Shown: piece by piece, positions 45,201-56,300 of the stretch
Numbering within the stretch: the first letter of the stretch is position 1
Layout of the letters: every line of letters starts with the position of its first letter
Source: Corylus avellana
Lineage: Eukaryota; Streptophyta; Magnoliopsida; Fagales; Betulaceae
Reading direction: 5' to 3'
Assembly (NCBI RefSeq): GCF_901000735.1
Contig: NC_081544.1
Location: 31,862,095-31,926,094, forward strand
DNA length: 64,000 bases
The notes under the pieces: generated by a model
The model's database searches: none
Seen by the model: only the letters and a program-made list of their open reading frames with translations
What the model was told of the DNA's origin: nothing
Translations under genes and position numbers: made by a program

Positions 45201-48200
45201 CCTTATCCATAAGTTTATGAGCTTCTATTCTTAAAACAATAGCTACCAGTAGAGCAATTGAGCAACCCGAAAAGAAACCTGAAATTAACAAGATGAAAAA
45301 TTAAAGTTAATTAGTGCAGACCTTAGAACCACAACTAAAACTCAACCTCGAAAAAGCATATACAAAAATGTCAAAGCCATGCCGATGTAATGAATTGAAG
45401 ATAGAAGGTTGAATTACTATTGATCACTGATTAGCAAAAAAGAATTAGTATTGATCACTTACCTGAGAAAAATGTTACACGGTGCTTTTCTCTTTTTGCT
45501 TTTGGCCTCAATGACTTCATGCCTTCTCTACGATTTGAGTTTGAAAAGTTCTTGATGAAGCTAGCCTCCACCCTCTCCAGAAGACGAGTAACCTAGAGTT
45601 AAACAAAGTGATGCAACTAGTTTATAGGAAATAAGGGTAAAAGAAGATGATCATTTTACTTTGGATCCATTGGAGATCCAATTCGCCTAGGATCCCTGTA
45701 GTAAATTAGGGTTTGACAACATGCAAAGGGAGGCAATACTCTTCCCTGTAGTAAATTATGATCCCTGGTGCAAGAGGGATTTGACCATCTCTAGTATAAT
45801 GGCAGGATATTTTCTTAAGTAATATGCTCATATTCTGAGTCGAAATAATTGATAGTTGAGTTTATGAATGTGGATGTGGATAGATTGACAGTGTAGTGTA
45901 AGCCATTTAACCAGTGAGGCCAACCCATGGTAAACCAAGATTTAGTGATTTATTTCACTAAAGCATTCCATTATAAGTTGAGATTGCTTGCAAGACCAAA
46001 ATCGGGGGAACCTCTGCATTCAATAATTGAATTTCGATATAATATGTAAGAATAGACAAAAAAAAAAAGGAGGGGGTGGGGGGTGGGGGGGGCGTGTGCG
46101 GGAGGAGGAATTGTTAGATGGAAAGTCTTAAATCTAAGAAACCTTTGAAATAGACGGGGAGCAAAAGAAAAGAGGATATCCCTACATAATCAAGGAATTT
46201 GATATACCTCTTTCATACCTGACAATTTCAGATTTGGAATGTTAGAAATTTATTTTAATTATTTAGAACCCAATGAATTTTATTGAATGATTATGCTCCA
46301 GGCCTGGATTGATCAACAGTGTCTTTGATGTTGTCATTTTCAACATATCTTGTTATATATGTGAAACAGAGGCTGTATATCTTTTTAAAGAAAATAAAAT
46401 AACCAGATGTATGATATGCCAATATTATGACTAAACACGAATGGAATAAAGGAAACCTCGTCAGAATTGCCAAGATAAGAGTTATCCACTATCTTCATGT
46501 ATGATCTGGCTGCTTTCCTTGACGTGATCTACAACATTTCAAATAAGTTAAACACATCTCATTAGAAATATTATTTGTAATTGATATTTCTATAATTCTT
46601 TTACTGATCTATATAAGAATATGAAATACAGGATCTAAAGAACAATATACATGTAACATGTTAAGTGTATGTCTGACCTTTTCATACTTTTTCATGATCT
46701 TGGAAAATGCTGAAAGATTCATAAAACTGGTTCATCCATTTGCAAAATGAATAAGCACATGAAAATAAAATGACATAAAAAGCAAGACTTTATCTTAGGC
46801 AGACCCATTTACAGTTTATCACCTGTAGTGCTTTAGAAGACGAAGCTTGTGGTAGAATTCAATAAACACATGTCTCAGTCGTTCTTCAACTTTTCTCAGC
46901 TCTGGTTTATTAAAACTCAATTCCTTTTCTTTGGAAACCTTGAAAACACCTTTTATGGTAGAAATCGGAGATTCTAGAGTATTGTTAATCTTCACACGCT
47001 CAAGAATTTCTAGGGGATCTTCATCACTACTACAACTGGTGGTGTTAACTGAATTCACTTGTTGATGATTATCATTTGTATCTACTTCAGGTGTCGAATC
47101 TATATGCTCCCTTCCTGCACATTTGGCGAGAAATCCTGAATTTGAAAGATTGGATGATCTTCTTAAGTAAACAGCGTTATTGTGATTAAGAATGGGAACT
47201 ACATCATCACTTCAAGTATCAGTAGATTTTTCTAGCTGATGATTGTTACTCAAATGAACTCCCAAGACTCATATCCATAGGCCCCATTCCTGCACATTTG
47301 GCAGTAAATCATGTAATAGGAACAACATGGCCTCCATGCTTCAATCACAATGCTACTTATGACTGACTTGATTCAGAACTAGTTCACCAGGTTTGTAGCG
47401 TGAAAGCAAACTACAAAGAAGCAACTAGCTGTTAATTAACTGTCCCTAATGAATGACAATCCAAAACTGTTGTGAACTAGTTAAATTCTTATTCTAATTT
47501 CAGTTAATTACCAGAAAAATGGTATAATGAGGTGCTAAAACTTTTTCAGTTTTGGATTGTACTTTAATGTGACAATTGTATGTATTCAAGAGCATCTTAC
47601 CACATTAAAGCAGCTATACGCCCTGAAAATTACTGCATCAAAACTTGTCGAAATATTACAAACATCTTTCCACCAATTTATTAAACACATACCGCATTAA
47701 AACTTGAAAGTGTTCTCTAAACGGAATGATGAGCTGCAATCATCTTCCTTTTTTGGTACAAAGCATATTTCTTTTATTAGTAAGCTACACAAATATGGAA
47801 CAAATTATCGTACCCTCCTTTCCGTTTTTTAGTCCTAGAGATAATCATCCACCAGGATGCATGTCTTCCTTCTACACATATCTATGCACAAAACATACCA
47901 GATGGTCTTAGTCCTGCATTTACCTGGACTCCTGTCTCCGCTGCAGGTGTCTCTTGTTGGGAGCAGCTTCAAAGAGACATTGGAAAGATTACGTCTCTTT
48001 AGATTAGAGCCATTGAGATGAGGATTTTGCACCTTTATCCGCAATGCAATGAGAGCATCCATTTGTTTATTCAAAAGGGTAGCTTCATGCAACAGTGCCT
48101 CCACCTTGTCCTCGTAAAAAGTGTTGACCTTGTTGAGCTCTTCATCAAGTTTTCTGAAAAACACTACCTCAACCTCTCCTCCTTCCTCAGACTGCCTAAG

Positions 48201-48491
48201 GAACTTGGTCGTGTAAACCTTTCTGGAACCATCGCGCCGCAACGTGTCAACATCAATGACTTGGTCCTCGATATCCCCCTTACTTGGAACATTGCTAGAT
48301 TGTAGGTTTTGCCCACTGAAGGTTCTTTCCCATATCTGCTTCTGCCGTAATGCTCTGTTTTGTGTTGCAGGATGCTTACTCTGCTTGCAACGCCTGGCCT
48401 CTCTTAGTATCCTTTTGAGGCCATTATAGTCCATATAGGCTTCTGTCCACTCAGGCACCATTTGCTTCTTGAATTCTTTCCCGAATTTCAT
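42150..48491 (-). CDS. PHO1 family SPX-EXS protein (PHO1-B)
   Basis: Thirteen exons in transcript order: 47924-48491, 46823-47114, 46678-46726, 46457-46528, 45463-45592, 45158-45278, 44804-45062, 44517-44621, 44398-44442, 43976-44116, 42871-43149, 42641-42777, 42150-42375, giving 807 aa with GT-AG introns. Exons 3, 4, 5, 6, 8, 9, 11 and 12 have exactly the lengths of their PHO1-A counterparts, showing common descent. [23 protein letters not shown] at the start, KIMKKYEK and SRKAARSYM later. [54 protein letters not shown]. Residues after [16 protein letters not shown] are unusual: 13 Asp, 8 Glu and a 25-residue tail ending SLEKTL. An in-frame ATG lies 8 codons upstream (48515); I chose MKFGKEF because the family starts there. 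Introns contain a MITE, a G-rich tract and a decayed exon copy. Confidence 0.94.
42229..42293 (-). repeat. coding trinucleotide repeat, (GAT)13 and (GAA/GAG)8, in the last exon of PHO1-B
   Basis: On the coding strand 13 GAT codons (Asp) run into 8 Glu codons. Pure trinucleotide repeats of this length are usually length-polymorphic, and changes stay in frame. PHO1-A has only DGDDDKDE at the same place, so expansion happened in PHO1-B. Confidence 0.95.
43598..43645 (-). repeat. (TTA)n run with a LINE-like tail motif in a PHO1-B intron
   Basis: Six or seven ATT units precede TTTGATAAGTAATTGGCCC. On the minus strand this is ...AATTACTTATCAAATAATAG, like the LINE 3' ends elsewhere but with an AAT tail. 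Confidence 0.35.
44159..44325. mobile_element. hairpin MITE (about 167 bp) in the intron between PHO1-B exons 9 and 10
   Basis: The left arm AATGTTATATATCCCAAATT ... TGGTTCCCAAATGATGTGTC and the reverse complement of the right arm AATGCTACACATCCCAAATT ... TGGTTCCCAAATGATGTGTC are nearly identical over about 60 bases. The spacer is about 50 bases. No coding capacity. Confidence 0.85.
46069..46094 (+). other. G-quadruplex-type G-tract
   Basis: GGAGGGGGTGGGGGGTGGGG is followed by GGGGCG on the plus strand, at the end of an A-run. It has at least four G-runs separated by one base. It lies in the intron between PHO1-B exons 4 and 5, on the template strand of that gene. Confidence 0.7.
47175..47289 (-). 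pseudogene. decayed duplicate of the 5' part of PHO1-B exon 2
   Basis: On the minus strand 'CAAATGTGCAG|GAATGGGGCC' (47289) closely resembles the true exon 2 start 'CAAATGTGCAG|GAAGGGAGC' (47114), and both later carry AACAATCATCA / GATAATCATCAACA. Read in the exon frame the copy contains in-frame stops. It fits a tandem duplication of the exon border followed by decay. The true exon 2 lies about 175 bases downstream in transcript order. Confidence 0.6.
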
Positions 48492-49234
48492 CTCGACGTT
48501 TATCTTTCCGTACAAGTTTTAAACTTCTTTTCTCCTTTTCTCAAGACTTTGCTCATGAGTCATGAACACAAAAGAAGAGGGAATGGCTTCAATGTGAGAC
48601 AGTCGAAGAGTGGAAGGCACCTCAAAACGAAGCATGAAGAATGCTACCAAGACAATTATTGCATATACAGAACGAACCAATGCAAGAATTGAAATGAAGA
48701 TATTACAGGAACCAAGAACTCAAGAAGGAGAGTGTGTCTGAAGTACCTTATTCTGGTGGCCCAAATACAAAAACCTTGAGATGGATTTTTGCTCTTAAGA
48801 GACTCCTCATGACCACTCTTCAAAGAAGCATTTGGAAACTGAAAGGTCTCAGCCTCAGCTAGCTGTGTGTCCTTTTGTACCCAGAAACACCTTGCTCTAC
48901 TGCATGCCATTCCAGTCAGTTAAGTTGTTTAAACAAAAAAAAAATCATCTGGTTCTCAGACCTCTCTATGCTCGCAGTTTCCACCAATCAGTCCCAGACA
49001 TGTATACCAAAGTATTGCAGTTTTCCATCTGATTGGTTAGCACAGATTATGCTCAGTGGCCTATAGAGCAGCGTAATTCATCTTGTATTTACTGCTTGTT
49101 GCGGTGGAGCACAACGGCTTGACACGTGTGCTTATTCCGGGCTCTCTTAATATGCGAAAGGCCTTTTGAAGAAAAGATGGTGACATCAAGATCTCTCTCT
49201 TTCGCTGCGACTCAATACAAAGTTAGCTAATTAA

Positions 49235-49520
49235 AATTTGAGAATTACTTTATATACTCTTATGCATATCTTTCGGTACGACCTGAACTCGAAACATACA
49301 CATGTTTCAATACGATCTAAACTCGAGACATAGAGTTAGAATTAGTAATTTTTAACATGACTTACAAACGTGATAAATCCAACACAAAATTAGCATATTA
49401 AGGTTAAAAAGTTTTACATCGTTTAATTAAATGAATCATATTAAAATTGACTTATATAGTTTTATATACATATCTTGACACGATTTGAAGTCGGCACACA
49501 AACACAAATGGGCACCTCTA
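49235..49520 (-). mobile_element. probable hAT-type element fragment
   Basis: The minus strand starts TAGAGGTGCCCATTTGTGTT, then TGTGTGCCGACTTCAAATCGTGTC, the same terminus type as the element at 24372. The interior repeats CGATCTAAACTCGAGACATA and related 'ACACGTT..' wording. The distal end is unclear. Confidence 0.4.
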
Positions 49521-49666
49521 TTTGAGCCAGTATTTTACACTTTTTACTATTCTTTATGTGCCAAGGTGTTAGGGATAGGATCCAGGCATACGTAGCTAAT
49601 CACCAAGTGCAGCCTCCAATTTTAGTTGATCTTTTGCAATAACTGCTTAATTAAGAATGTTGTTGG

Positions 49667-49766
49667 AATCTCTAAGAAGTAACTCAATCGATTAGGAACC
49701 ATGCTTTATAAAGTGGAAGTTAATAATTTGAATCCCCTCCCTCTCTTGTGCGGACATGTGAAAAAT
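49667..49766 (+). mobile_element. tRNA-derived SINE with a 13-bp target-site duplication
   Basis: AAGTAACTCAATCGATTAGG (A box), then TTAATAATTTGAATCCCC (B box), pyrimidine-rich sequence, GGACATGTG and an A tail. AGAATGTTGTTGG at 49654-49666 is repeated at 49767-49779. Confidence 0.85.
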
Positions 49767-50202
49767 AGAATGTTGTTGGGATGGATCACAACCAAAAGAA
49801 GCCAAACCAAACACTTTATGATGATTACAAAATTTCAAGCATAGCAAATTACGCACCTTGAGCCCACTGGCCCAGGCAGAAGTGCACATCCCAGTGCAAA
49901 GACAACCGCATTATTCTGCCCATATGTCTACTCCGATTTGGTCCATTTGCATGGAACCCTTGTAACAATTTAATCAATTAGTTTATCCACAAACCCAGCT
50001 TCACTGGATGATGTTCTCGCACTGATAAAAACATTTAGTATAAAAGTGTGTCGACCATGAAAAGAACAGGCTCAACATAGCCTGCATTCCTACAAGAAAG
50101 ATCCAATACAAACTCCAACAACTTCATGAAGATTTGTTCAAAACTGGGAATTTAAAACTCTATGAGGCTATCAAGTTTTGATCTTCATAGCAGAAAACCT
50201 GA

Positions 50203-52054
50203 TCATCTGGTTGAATCATCTTGCTCACCAACATTTCCCCTAATTCCACTGCAACAGAAGAAGTGTGGCAGCTTGACCCGACCACAGCCCCTGCAATAGA
50301 GCATTGTACATTATAAAAACGATAAATCAATGTAACTACAAATTTACTTATTAATTGTCAATTTAAGTAAATATCTAATTTTTAAGCAGGTTTCATAATT
50401 GTTGGTCCAAAACAAGCATGAGGTGGTGGATTTACATAAGCAAACCTGAATTTTTTTTATTTTTTTATTTTTATTAAGCACAAACATCTGTTGTATGTGA
50501 TTGATTGTTTTAGTAAATAAAGGCATAAGGTGATGCACAATGCTTTCTTTACCATAAATTCATTCAAATTCATATTTTCATCAAAGGCTTTCAAGAAATG
50601 ACTTGTATCAGTTCATGTCATTATATATGAAAATTGAACCCTTTCTTTTGCAAAGCCTCGAGCCCCTGCCTCTCCGGTCTAATAGGCAGCCAAACCTTTT
50701 CAAGTAAATGCTGTCACCTCTATTCTCTACTCAAATAAAGGCTTCTCACGTTTGAAGACCATGAATCAAACGAGGCTCAATGAAACCAAGAATGTTCCTT
50801 AGTTTAATTAAAACAGGAGAAACTTGAGTAAATGACAAACTGGCATGCTATAGTTTTAAATTATGAAAATCCTTCAAACCATAACCGGAAGCCAAATTTC
50901 CAAGACTCATTTGTTTGTCCAAAAAGGCAAGCTGAACTAAACTGTATCAAAAATAATCAAACATTGTTACCTAATTTCATCACGAAATTTAAAAATACAT
51001 ATATGTTTTCTGGAATATATGACTTCCACATGAAACATGAAACATTTGCAGATGCCAATATTGGCAAAACACACTTATCAAAAAAAGAATTGGCAAAGTA
51101 CTTACTTGCACCGCACTATCACAGGAATAGGTTTTAAAGCCTTCGGTCCATTTCTTATGCCTCTCTTATGGGGAGAAGTCTGCGTTATATACAAAGCCTT
51201 TTAAGTATCATTTTCATACACAAAAAGCATTCCATACCCAAAATCCCCACACACAAACTAAGGCAGTGAAAATTCTTCATTGAATGAAACGAAACCTCAA
51301 ACTAGTCTAGCACCAAAAAGCCACCAACCCTCGTTGGCTGAAACAGATAAAGATAAACATGGAAGGACATGTCCAACAGGCAAGCCGGAATCATAAAGTA
51401 GTTAAAAGAAAGCTTCCAAGATAATCCCTACCCCAAGGCACACAAAGCAAGAATGAAAGGGGGAGATATTGATAAAACCATACCATATAAACATCACCCA
51501 CTAATAACAATCCCAAGACTAATAATTCAGAACACAGAAAGTAATCGTTCAGATATCTTAACCCAAATTAATCCGAAACTACCAATACCCTAAACCCTTA
51601 AACTTCGATTCTAACCACCTAAACCCCAAACAAAACCATACTGCACATAATCCACCAAACCCAGACCTCCAAATCAAAAAAATCATACTCACAAATGTTC
51701 ATTTCAAAGAGAGAGAGAGAGAGAGAGAGAGAAACAAACTCTGAAGTGACGAGGAAAACACGTAGAAACTGAAGTGATAATGATAACTGAAGAGTCACTA
51801 GGTACCTTCTTTTTGGGAACAGCCATAAGCTCCATAGATCCACCATAAGGAAAACTCGGGAAATCCAATCCGAATCCAATGTTGTTGTTGTCGTCACGGT
51901 TTTGATCGAACTCAGGCAAAACGCACGGTGGAGATGTGACCCCACGGTGAATGACCCCATCTAACGGCGAAGCCAGGGCCATGACGTGGCTCAATCTCCG
52001 AAGCCCTAACGCGCAGCTCATACTCCCACCAGCGCTCCTTAGAATCGCCGCCAT
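50203..52054 (-). CDS. mitochondrial large-subunit ribosomal protein bL32m
   Basis: Three exons in transcript order: 51806-52054, 51106-51179, 50203-50290, in frame, giving 136 aa. The start is the ATG at 52054 (MAAILRSAGGSMSCALGLRR). The first 70 residues are a presequence-like extension. The ribosomal core is MELMAVPKKKTSPHKRGIRN, then GPKALKPIPVIVRCKGCGRVKLPHFFCC, including the L32 zinc ribbon CKGC...FCC. bL32m sits in the mitochondrial 50S-like subunit near the exit tunnel. The AVPKKK...SPHKR block and zinc cysteines identify it firmly, and the long N-terminal extension argues for the mitochondrial rather than the plastid form. Intron 1 opens with a (GA)n tract near its donor end. Confidence 0.92.
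51706..51731. repeat. (GA)n microsatellite in bL32m intron 1
   Basis: About 13 AG/GA units on the plus strand, read as (CT)n in the transcript, about 75 bases into the intron. Confidence 0.9.
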
Positions 52055-52534
52055 TCTCACCGCCGCCGTTCACAGACCAGTTGGTCGGTCACCAAGCCAC
52101 AGTGGGAAGTAGAGGCGTCGTAGGTTAATAACCAGAAAAGGGCAAGTGGACAAACTTGAAAATACCATTTAATACTTGATGTTAAACATTTTCCTTAAAA
52201 CTTTTTTTTTTTTTTGACAAAATAACATTTTCCTTTTCACAATTATACAAGTCCGGCTAAAATTAATTTTTATTTACCAATTTATTTGTGAAATTTGTAT
52301 ATAAGCAGACAGATAAGTGTGTATATTCACTTCAAAAAAATATATATATATTATATAATTGAAATAAAAGTTATAATACTCCCAACATTTTTTTTTATAA
52401 ATAACACTTTTCTAACAAAATTTGTTTTTCAATTTGAAAGATGTCATTCTGTTAAATAGTTATTTCTCTCTCTTTTTTAAGAAGAATAATTATTTTTTAG
52501 GAGAACAACTCTTGTAAATAATAATGTGCAACCA

Positions 52535-52640
52535 CACGTCCTAAGGAGTAGCTCAACTGATTGTGAATCATGCCTTATGAAGCGAAGATTACTAGTTCGA
52601 ATCCTCTTTCCCCCTTCCCTTGTGAAAAAATTAAAAATAA
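52535..52640 (+). mobile_element. tRNA-derived SINE
   Basis: AAGGAGTAGCTCAACTGATT (A box), GATTACTAGTTCGAATCCTC (B box), pyrimidine-rich sequence, TTGTG and an A-rich tail. It has lost the ACATGT seen in other copies. Confidence 0.75.
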
Positions 52641-52715
52641 AAACTAACATAACGCAATTGCAATAATACGATAATGGAACTTTAAGGGACAATGGCTTGA
52701 CTTAATACTTGTCTT

Positions 52716-52815
52716 GTCCTTAAGAGATATCTCAATCGACTGAAAATTACGCTTTATGTTATTAGATCGAATCTCTTTCCTTTTTTCTCTTATTGTGCGA
52801 ACATATAAAAAAATA
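52716..52815 (+). mobile_element. tRNA-derived SINE, diverged
   Basis: AAGAGATATCTCAATCGACT (A box), ATTAGATCGAATCTC (B box), then a pyrimidine-rich stretch and GCGAACATATAAAAAAAT. It lies 75 bases after the previous SINE in the same orientation. Confidence 0.65.
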
Positions 52816-52881
52816 ATAATAATATTTGTCCGGGCTGGTGAATTTTTCATTTGTTATATCATACAATACAGAGCAATGATT

Positions 52882-52981
52882 CACAGCACACGACATGCTT
52901 AGCACGCTGTGTGCAAATTTTATTTTATTTTTTATTTTTATTTTTTTTTACACGCAGCGTGCTGCGCACGCCACGTGCTGT
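52882..52981. mobile_element. short palindromic element (about 100 bp)
   Basis: The left arm CACAGCACACGACATGCTTA, then GCACGCTGTGTGC, pairs with the right arm ACACGCAGCGTGCTGCGCAC, then GCCACGTGCTGT. The loop is an AT-rich spacer of about 35 bases. The arms include ACGT/CACGTG-type cores, so regulatory activity is possible. Confidence 0.65.
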
Positions 52982-53262
52982 TTTGTTTTACCCAAAAAGA
53001 AAAAACAACCCATTAGTTTTCTTGTTTTTCATAGACAAATATCCATCAAAATACCCATGATAAATTCTGAATAAAATCCAAAATCATCACCAAATGAATT
53101 TTTTTACTCAATTTAGAAAATATGGTTTGGCCAATATATATTTTTTTTTTCCCATTTTTAACCATCACCATTATCATAATATCATTGTCTTCTTCATAAT
53201 TTCAACATTATAAATATAGAAAAGAAGAACAAAAAATTGTAGCCGCAGCCATGATTTTATAC

Positions 53263-53271
53263 TATAAATAC
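53263..53271 (+). promoter_or_regulatory. TATA box of the GT37 fucosyltransferase gene
   Basis: CTATAAATA lies 104 bases upstream of the ATG at 53367 and is followed by a short CT-rich leader (CTCTCTCTGTCTGTG). Confidence 0.65.
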
Positions 53272-53366
53272 GTTTGGATTTGACTGGTCATCACAGAGCT
53301 CTCTCTGTCTGTGCACAGTACAGGAAATGGGAGTCAAAAACCCGTGATGTTTCAATGAGTGTTTGA

Positions 53367-56300
53367 ATGGATCTGAAAGCGCTCAGGAGGCAATCATCTC
53401 CATCGAAGCCCGCAGGTCTACCACGAACTCTCCGAGCCGCCCGAGTCGCATTTACAAAATCTGGGTTCACTACGATGAAGCTGTTGAAGATCTTGGCTGC
53501 TTCTTTGGTGGCACTCCCGGTTCTTGTCACCCTCATGCTCATTCTTCGGAACCCACCGGCCGATCGCATCGCTGGCTTAGCTGAAGCCAGGGCTTTGGAA
53601 AGAGTAGCTCACAACGGCACGTCATTGGGTTTTGGTAAGGAACAAAAACATTGTTTGAAAATTGTGAAAATTGAACTAAATGGGGAATCTCGAGTTCTGT
53701 GCTGTTTTTGTAGAAGTGTAACTACACTTTATAGAGGTTTGGTTTTCATGTTTTTGGTGTTTGTATGGTTCTGTAAGATTTGGTTTGTCTCTCTCATATT
53801 ACTATCATTTTTTCTATCAGCAAGATGTTCTGAAATATTGCCTTTTTTAGCACAATTAGAGATTTGCTTCATTGAGTATTAGGTGTTTCAATTTGTATGA
53901 AATTTGTCACCCTTTATGTTGTTTTCACCGATTTCCTCATATTCCTGTTTGATGATTTTTCAACAGTCATAAGTCACTAAATTGTAGGTATGTAGATGCT
54001 TACTTGGCAAAGAACTGGAAGAATATAATTGTAAGTGTTTTTATGCTGCTGTATAGAACGTATTCGGTTTGATTAGTATTCTGATGAAAAGCTATGTGCT
54101 TTTGACCAAGATAGCTTCACGGGTATATGGAAGATGTGTTCGAATTTGATTTTTGGCTGTGGAACATATTATCCGTCTCCAACTATTTGCTGTGTTTGTT
54201 TAATGTCGCTGAATAATAATATGCATTATCTGGATACTGGGTGTAAATTTTAGTATGCATTAATGTCACTGAATATTAGTATGTTGCTGTATGGAGTCAA
54301 TTGTTTAAAAAGGCGGAATAAGGTCACTTTGCTAAATAAACTGTTGTATGGGAAGGCAAAAACTGCTGCTATGTCAATTAAGTTAATTTAAAGCTATGCA
54401 GGGATATCTTCCCTTTTTTTTCTTTCAAGAAATTCATAGACTTTGGAAGAGTTGGGCATCTAAAACATAGTATTTCAAAGTTAGTATTTGACAGATTTAG
54501 GATCTGTTTTGAACTAGTACAACTTTTGGGTTGAGAAGGTCCATAAATCCAATGGTCAAAGACCTTGATTATAAGCAATAATGCGGTATTTTCTTTTATT
54601 TTATAGGTTTATGTTGTTTCCGTTAATTATTAGGTTTATTTTAGATGATCTTAGAATATTGTTGTATTCCGATTGTCAATAATTTAAAATACACCTTGTG
54701 TAAATAAATTCATAATAAAGGATTTTACTTGGGTCAAGCTGTGCGAAAGCATAATGGTTTAAGGTTTATGACTTTTTTCTTCTCTGTCTACACTAATTTT
54801 GAAGTTTTATCTTGTTGCTACATGTATAGATTATTATCAAATTAACTCGTTGCTGTATTTGTACAACTTAAGCGACTCAATTTAGTTCAGGTTCATAAAA
54901 TTTTTGTGTGTAAAAATTGGAAGTTTTAATTCTGACCTCCAGTTTTAAGTCGTTTATGTTTCATGCATTCATATCGTCATATGTACAGTCAAATCTATTC
55001 ACATAATTTAGTTCCACAGTCTGGCCTTGAGTTTTACTATATTATCTCACCCTGTTTTGCCACTTAAGCTCTTAAAGTTGGTTTCATGAGTTTAGTTATC
55101 CAGTGCTCTCTCAATACTGTCTTACAGGATATCTTGGGGATTTAGAATGTCTAGATCAACACTAAAGTTGTCAATCTCAGATGTCATTACCTTAGGGTAA
55201 ACTGGATACATTTGTGAGTTGAGAGTATTGAAGATAACTCAAAGCTTAGGCTGGAAGGTGTGGGCCTTAACCTTTATAATCTGTACAAACAAAGCAAGGC
55301 GTGGTGTTAGCTTCCTGTACAGGACTTCTGTTGTATCGTCTAATCATAATGTCATTCATTTCTTTACAATTTGCAGGTTCGGCAGATGTTTCCTCTCAAC
55401 CTACTGACACACTTCAAGACAAACTGCTTGATGGGCTTCTTGCTCCAGGGTTTGATGAGGAATCTTGCTTAAGCAGGTACCAATCCAGTTTATATCGAAA
55501 AAATCCACTCCACAAACCCTCTTCTTATCTCCTTTCAAGACTACGGAGTTATGAAGATCTCCACAAACGCTGTGGACCCTATACCAAATCATACAACAGA
55601 ACACTAGAACAACTCAAGTCTGGCCATAATGCTAGTTCTACAGAGTGCAAGTATCTTGTGTGGATATCTTTCAGTGGCTTGGGTAACAGGATTCTAACCC
55701 TGGCATCAGCATTCCTTTATGCAATCCTCACTAATAGGGTCCTGCTTGTTGACCCAGGAAAGGACATGGCTGATCTTTTCTGTGAGCCATTTCCAGAGAA
55801 GTCTTGGTTATTGCCGACTGACTTCTCCCTCAAAGATCAATTCAACACATTTGATCAGAAATCTCATTATTCTTATGGGAACATGCTGAAGAATAACATC
55901 TTAAATTCTTCAACAGAAACACTTCCATCACATTTATATCTTTATTTAGCTCATGACTATGACGACCAAGATAAGCTCTTTTTCTGTGATCAAGATCAAG
56001 CTCTACTCCGTCGAGTCCCTTGGTTGGTAATGAAAACAGATAACTACTTTGTCCCATCTCTCTTCTTGATCCCCTCTTTTGAGCAAGAACTCAGCAAATT
56101 ATTCCCACAGAAAGAAGCTGTTTTCCACCACTTAGGTCGGTATCTTTTCCACCCTTCAAATCATGTGTGGGGACTAATTACGAGGTACTATCAAGCCTAC
56201 TTAGCCAATGCAGATGAGAGGATTGGGATTCAAATAAGAGTTTTTGACACGGGAAGCGGTCCCTCCCAATATGTGATGGATCAAATTTTAGCATGTACTC

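Larger units (their letters stand above)
48492..50202. other. spacer between the PHO1-B promoter and the bL32m 3' end
   Basis: Co-oriented minus-strand neighbours, so this holds the PHO1-B promoter (48492 to about 49200) and the bL32m 3' UTR. It also contains a probable hAT-type element (about 49235-49520) and a SINE (49667-49766). No gene recognised. Confidence 0.55.
52055..53366. other. divergent spacer between bL32m and the fucosyltransferase gene
   Basis: Shared upstream region of two divergent genes. It contains two SINEs (52535-52640 and 52716-52815), a 100-bp palindrome (52882-52981) and the fucosyltransferase TATA box. The stretch 52130-52480 is AT-rich with nothing recognisable. Confidence 0.6.

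Noticed and set aside
55301..55376. Extension of the fucosyltransferase exon 2 frame upstream of 55377
   Set aside because: A proper acceptor (TTTGCAG) at 55376 and a matching exon 1 with a membrane anchor explain the gene better.
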